Assembly: GCF_002311515.1 (NCBI RefSeq)
Contig: NZ_DCAO01000093.1
Location: 100,053 to 108,453 of the forward strand
Length of the DNA: 8,401 bases
Direction of reading: 5' to 3'
Origin: Thalassospira sp. UBA1131
GTDB taxonomy: Bacteria; Pseudomonadota; Alphaproteobacteria; Rhodospirillales; Thalassospiraceae
The notes beneath the pieces were generated by a model, which saw only the letters and a list, made by a program, of their open reading frames with translations, did not search any database and was not told the origin of the DNA. The position numbers and the translations under genes are program-made. Shown here in pieces: positions 7,318-8,401 of this stretch (positions are counted from its first letter, which is position 1; the number at the start of each line of letters is the position of its first letter).

Positions 7318-7356
7318 ACAAAACGCCGCATTGGATGAACCGATGCGGCGTTTTGT
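7318..7356 (-). terminator. Strong hairpin terminator of rpmJ (possibly bidirectional)
   Basis: The arms 7318-7334 and 7340-7356 form a 17-bp stem with a single T/G position (a G-U wobble in plus-strand RNA) and a five-base loop ATGAA. Read on the minus strand, the GC-rich stem ends in TTTTGTTATTTG, a good U-rich tail, 27 bases after the rpmJ stop codon. On the plus strand the stem ends in TTTTGT, so it could also back up cyclase termination. Confidence 0.85.
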
Positions 7357-7382
7357 AAAACCTTAGAACAAGGTACCGGGAA

Positions 7383-7508
7383 TTAACCCTGGCGCGCCTT
7401 GAAACGCGGGTTCTTTTTATTGATCACGTATACGCGGCCACGGCGGCGCACGATACGGCAGCCTTTTTCCCGCAGCTTCGCGGATTTCAATGAGTTCCGG
7501 ATCTTCAT
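7383..7508 (-). CDS. rpmJ: Large ribosomal subunit protein bL36 (zinc-independent form)
   Basis: This small gene encodes 41 residues, starting [17 protein letters not shown] and ending [12 protein letters not shown], with the highly basic core [23 protein letters not shown] typical of bL36. The protein is the smallest of the 50S subunit and stabilises 23S rRNA folding. Only one cysteine (Cys17) is present, and the CxxC...C...H zinc ribbon of the other bL36 type is missing. It is therefore the zinc-independent form, which is usual in alphaproteobacteria. The ATG at 7508 is preceded by AAGG nine bases upstream. The gene stands alone between its own promoter and a strong terminator, apart from the main ribosomal protein operons. 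Confidence 0.96.
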   Translation of the reverse strand: MKIRNSLKSAKLREKGCRIVRRRGRVYVINKKNPRFKARQG

Positions 7509-7549
7509 AATCTTAAACCTTAGAAACTTGGCCCCTTCGAGGAAGCCGG

Positions 7550-7578
7550 AAAATAGAAGTACGACATGCCCCTGTCAA
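7550..7578 (-). promoter_or_regulatory. Sigma-70-like promoter for rpmJ
   Basis: On the minus strand a perfect -35 TTGACA (7573-7578) and a -10 TATTTT (7550-7555, four of six consensus bases) are separated by exactly 17 bases. Transcription would start near 7543, giving a leader of about 35 bases before the rpmJ ATG. The leader's first bases (7530-7547) could form a short hairpin with two G-U pairs, of unknown meaning. Confidence 0.8.
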
Positions 7579-7645
7579 CACCTAAAACAGGTTGCGGCGA
7601 CAGAAAGTGGAACAAATCCCCTCTGCGTCGCCAGCAGCAGTCTCG

Positions 7646-7667
7646 GCTCAGGATCTTAAACCTGAGC
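7646..7667 (-). repeat. Short stem-loop after the methyltransferase gene
   Basis: GCTCAGG (7646-7652) and CCTGAGC (7661-7667) are a perfect 7-bp inverted repeat around an eight-base loop, two bases beyond the methyltransferase stop codon. It is in the right place for a 3' end, but no T-run follows on the minus strand. It may be a weak or Rho-assisted terminator, or an RNA 3'-end stabiliser. Confidence 0.4.
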
Positions 7668-7669
7668 AC

Positions 7670-8401
7670 TCAGTTGATCGTTGCGTAGAACCGATAAAAG
7701 GCCAGGCTGCCATTTTCAAGCATTTTTACGCGATTCATCCACATTTCCATCTCTGGCTCGAGATAATCCATGATATCGGGGTCCAGACCGGCCTTCTGGA
7801 TGTCTGAAAGCATTGTCATCCAAGCCAATTTGATATGCTTCAGATGCGTTTCCGACTCATCCTTGGCAATACGGATATCGAATTTCAGCTGACCAAGACG
7901 GGATTTGTACTCCTGTGCTGTCCACGGAAACAGCTCTTCGCCTTCAAGCCTGGCCCAGTTTGCCAACTCATTTTCATCAAGATCACGCGTCAAAACATAA
8001 TCCGTAACCAGAAGCTGCCCATGATCGCGCAGGGTTTCGGCCAAAGCTTTGAGAAAGGTTTCCTTTTCCGGGATCTTATAAAGCTCGCCATAGGAATAAA
8101 CGACGTTGAAATAGCCCTTGCGAAGCTCAGGCTGAAGCGGGTCAAGCGTTTGAACCGGGACTCTCTTTTGAACACCGGCTTGAACAGATCGCTCCATGCC
8201 CAGAAGCGCAAGCTCGCCGTCCGGCTCAAGTGCCGTCACCCAAACGCCAAGACGATCCGCCAGCAACCGGGCCACACCACCAAGCTTTGCACCAATTTCA
8301 AGACAACTGAGTGTTTCATCAAGTGCCAGCGGCTTGGCAAGCTCAAGGGCGTATTCATGACCGCCCGGCATCATGATCCCGTGATCAAACAGTTTGTCAT
8401 A
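7670..8401 (-). CDS. SAM-dependent class I methyltransferase-like protein, partial at its N-terminus
   Basis: The visible 243 codons are open at the right edge; the frame continues upstream of the MetMet at 8369-8374 (YDKLFDHGIMMPGG), so those Met codons are probably internal. Seen: a SAM-binding motif I (CLEIGAKLGG, about 33-42), an acidic residue ending the second strand (TALEPD, 57-62), a motif around NVVYSYGELYKIPEKETFL (about 98-116), and GQLLVTDYVL (about 127-136), the usual position of strand 5. The C-terminal 100 residues are helical and charged, ending LAFYRFYATIN. This is the layout of small-molecule methyltransferases with a Rossmann fold. The substrate is not recognisable. It is transcribed toward rpmJ, but rpmJ has its own promoter. 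No membrane segments are seen. Confidence 0.8.
   Translation of the reverse strand, partial: YDKLFDHGIMMPGGHEYALELAKPLALDETLSCLEIGAKLGGVARLLADRLGVWVTALEPDGELALLGMERSVQAGVQKRVPVQTLDPLQPELRKGYFNVVYSYGELYKIPEKETFLKALAETLRDHGQLLVTDYVLTRDLDENELANWARLEGEELFPWTAQEYKSRLGQLKFDIRIAKDESETHLKHIKLAWMTMLSDIQKAGLDPDIMDYLEPEMEMWMNRVKMLENGSLAFYRFYATIN

Noticed and set aside
7399..7659. 86-codon plus-strand open frame across rpmJ
   Set aside because: It is antisense to rpmJ and its promoter, with no recognisable product.
1..8401. Mobile elements, CRISPR repeats, tRNA or rRNA genes
   Set aside because: No transposase or integrase coding, terminal inverted repeats, regularly spaced repeats or cloverleaf-like sequence could be found by reading both strands.

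Overview
This 8.4-kb window looks like chromosomal DNA of an alphaproteobacterium, probably a marine Rhodospirillales-type organism (Thalassospira-like is my best guess from protein style, moderate GC and gene types; this is inference, not a database match). Nothing indicates a phage, plasmid, insertion sequence or CRISPR array. No tRNA or rRNA gene was recognised.

Layout. (1) 1-3453, minus strand: a large TPR protein with a C-terminal half related to the SPINDLY/O-GlcNAc-transferase family. About 100 bases downstream, in the same direction, lies a HlyD/EmrA-type membrane-fusion protein that runs off the left edge. The pair suggests a cell-surface glycoconjugate or export locus that continues to the left. 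(2) 3454-3693: an intergenic stretch with a good minus-strand terminator and an unexplained inverted repeat. (3) 3694-5378: a saccharopine-dehydrogenase/lysine-dehydrogenase-family enzyme (minus) diverging from an Lrp/AsnC regulator (plus) across a 164-base shared control region. This is a classic local regulator plus amino-acid enzyme arrangement. (4) About 5425-7269, plus strand: a membrane-bound class III adenylate/guanylate cyclase with a large periplasmic sensor region and a HAMP domain. (5) 7270-7382: a convergent intergenic region with two strong hairpins that appear to terminate the cyclase and rpmJ transcripts. (6) 7383-7508, minus: rpmJ (ribosomal protein bL36, cysteine-poor form) with a clear sigma-70-like promoter upstream. 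(7) 7670-8401, minus: a SAM-dependent methyltransferase-like gene cut by the right edge.

How the genes fit together: the enzyme/Lrp pair is one functional unit (amino-acid catabolism, probably lysine-related), and the OGT-like/HlyD pair may be another. The cyclase, rpmJ and methyltransferase appear to be independent neighbours. I did not find convincing evidence of a new biological system. The most interesting items are the OGT-like protein whose conserved active-site positions look substituted, and the cyclase with a glutamine where the substrate-selecting lysine is usual.
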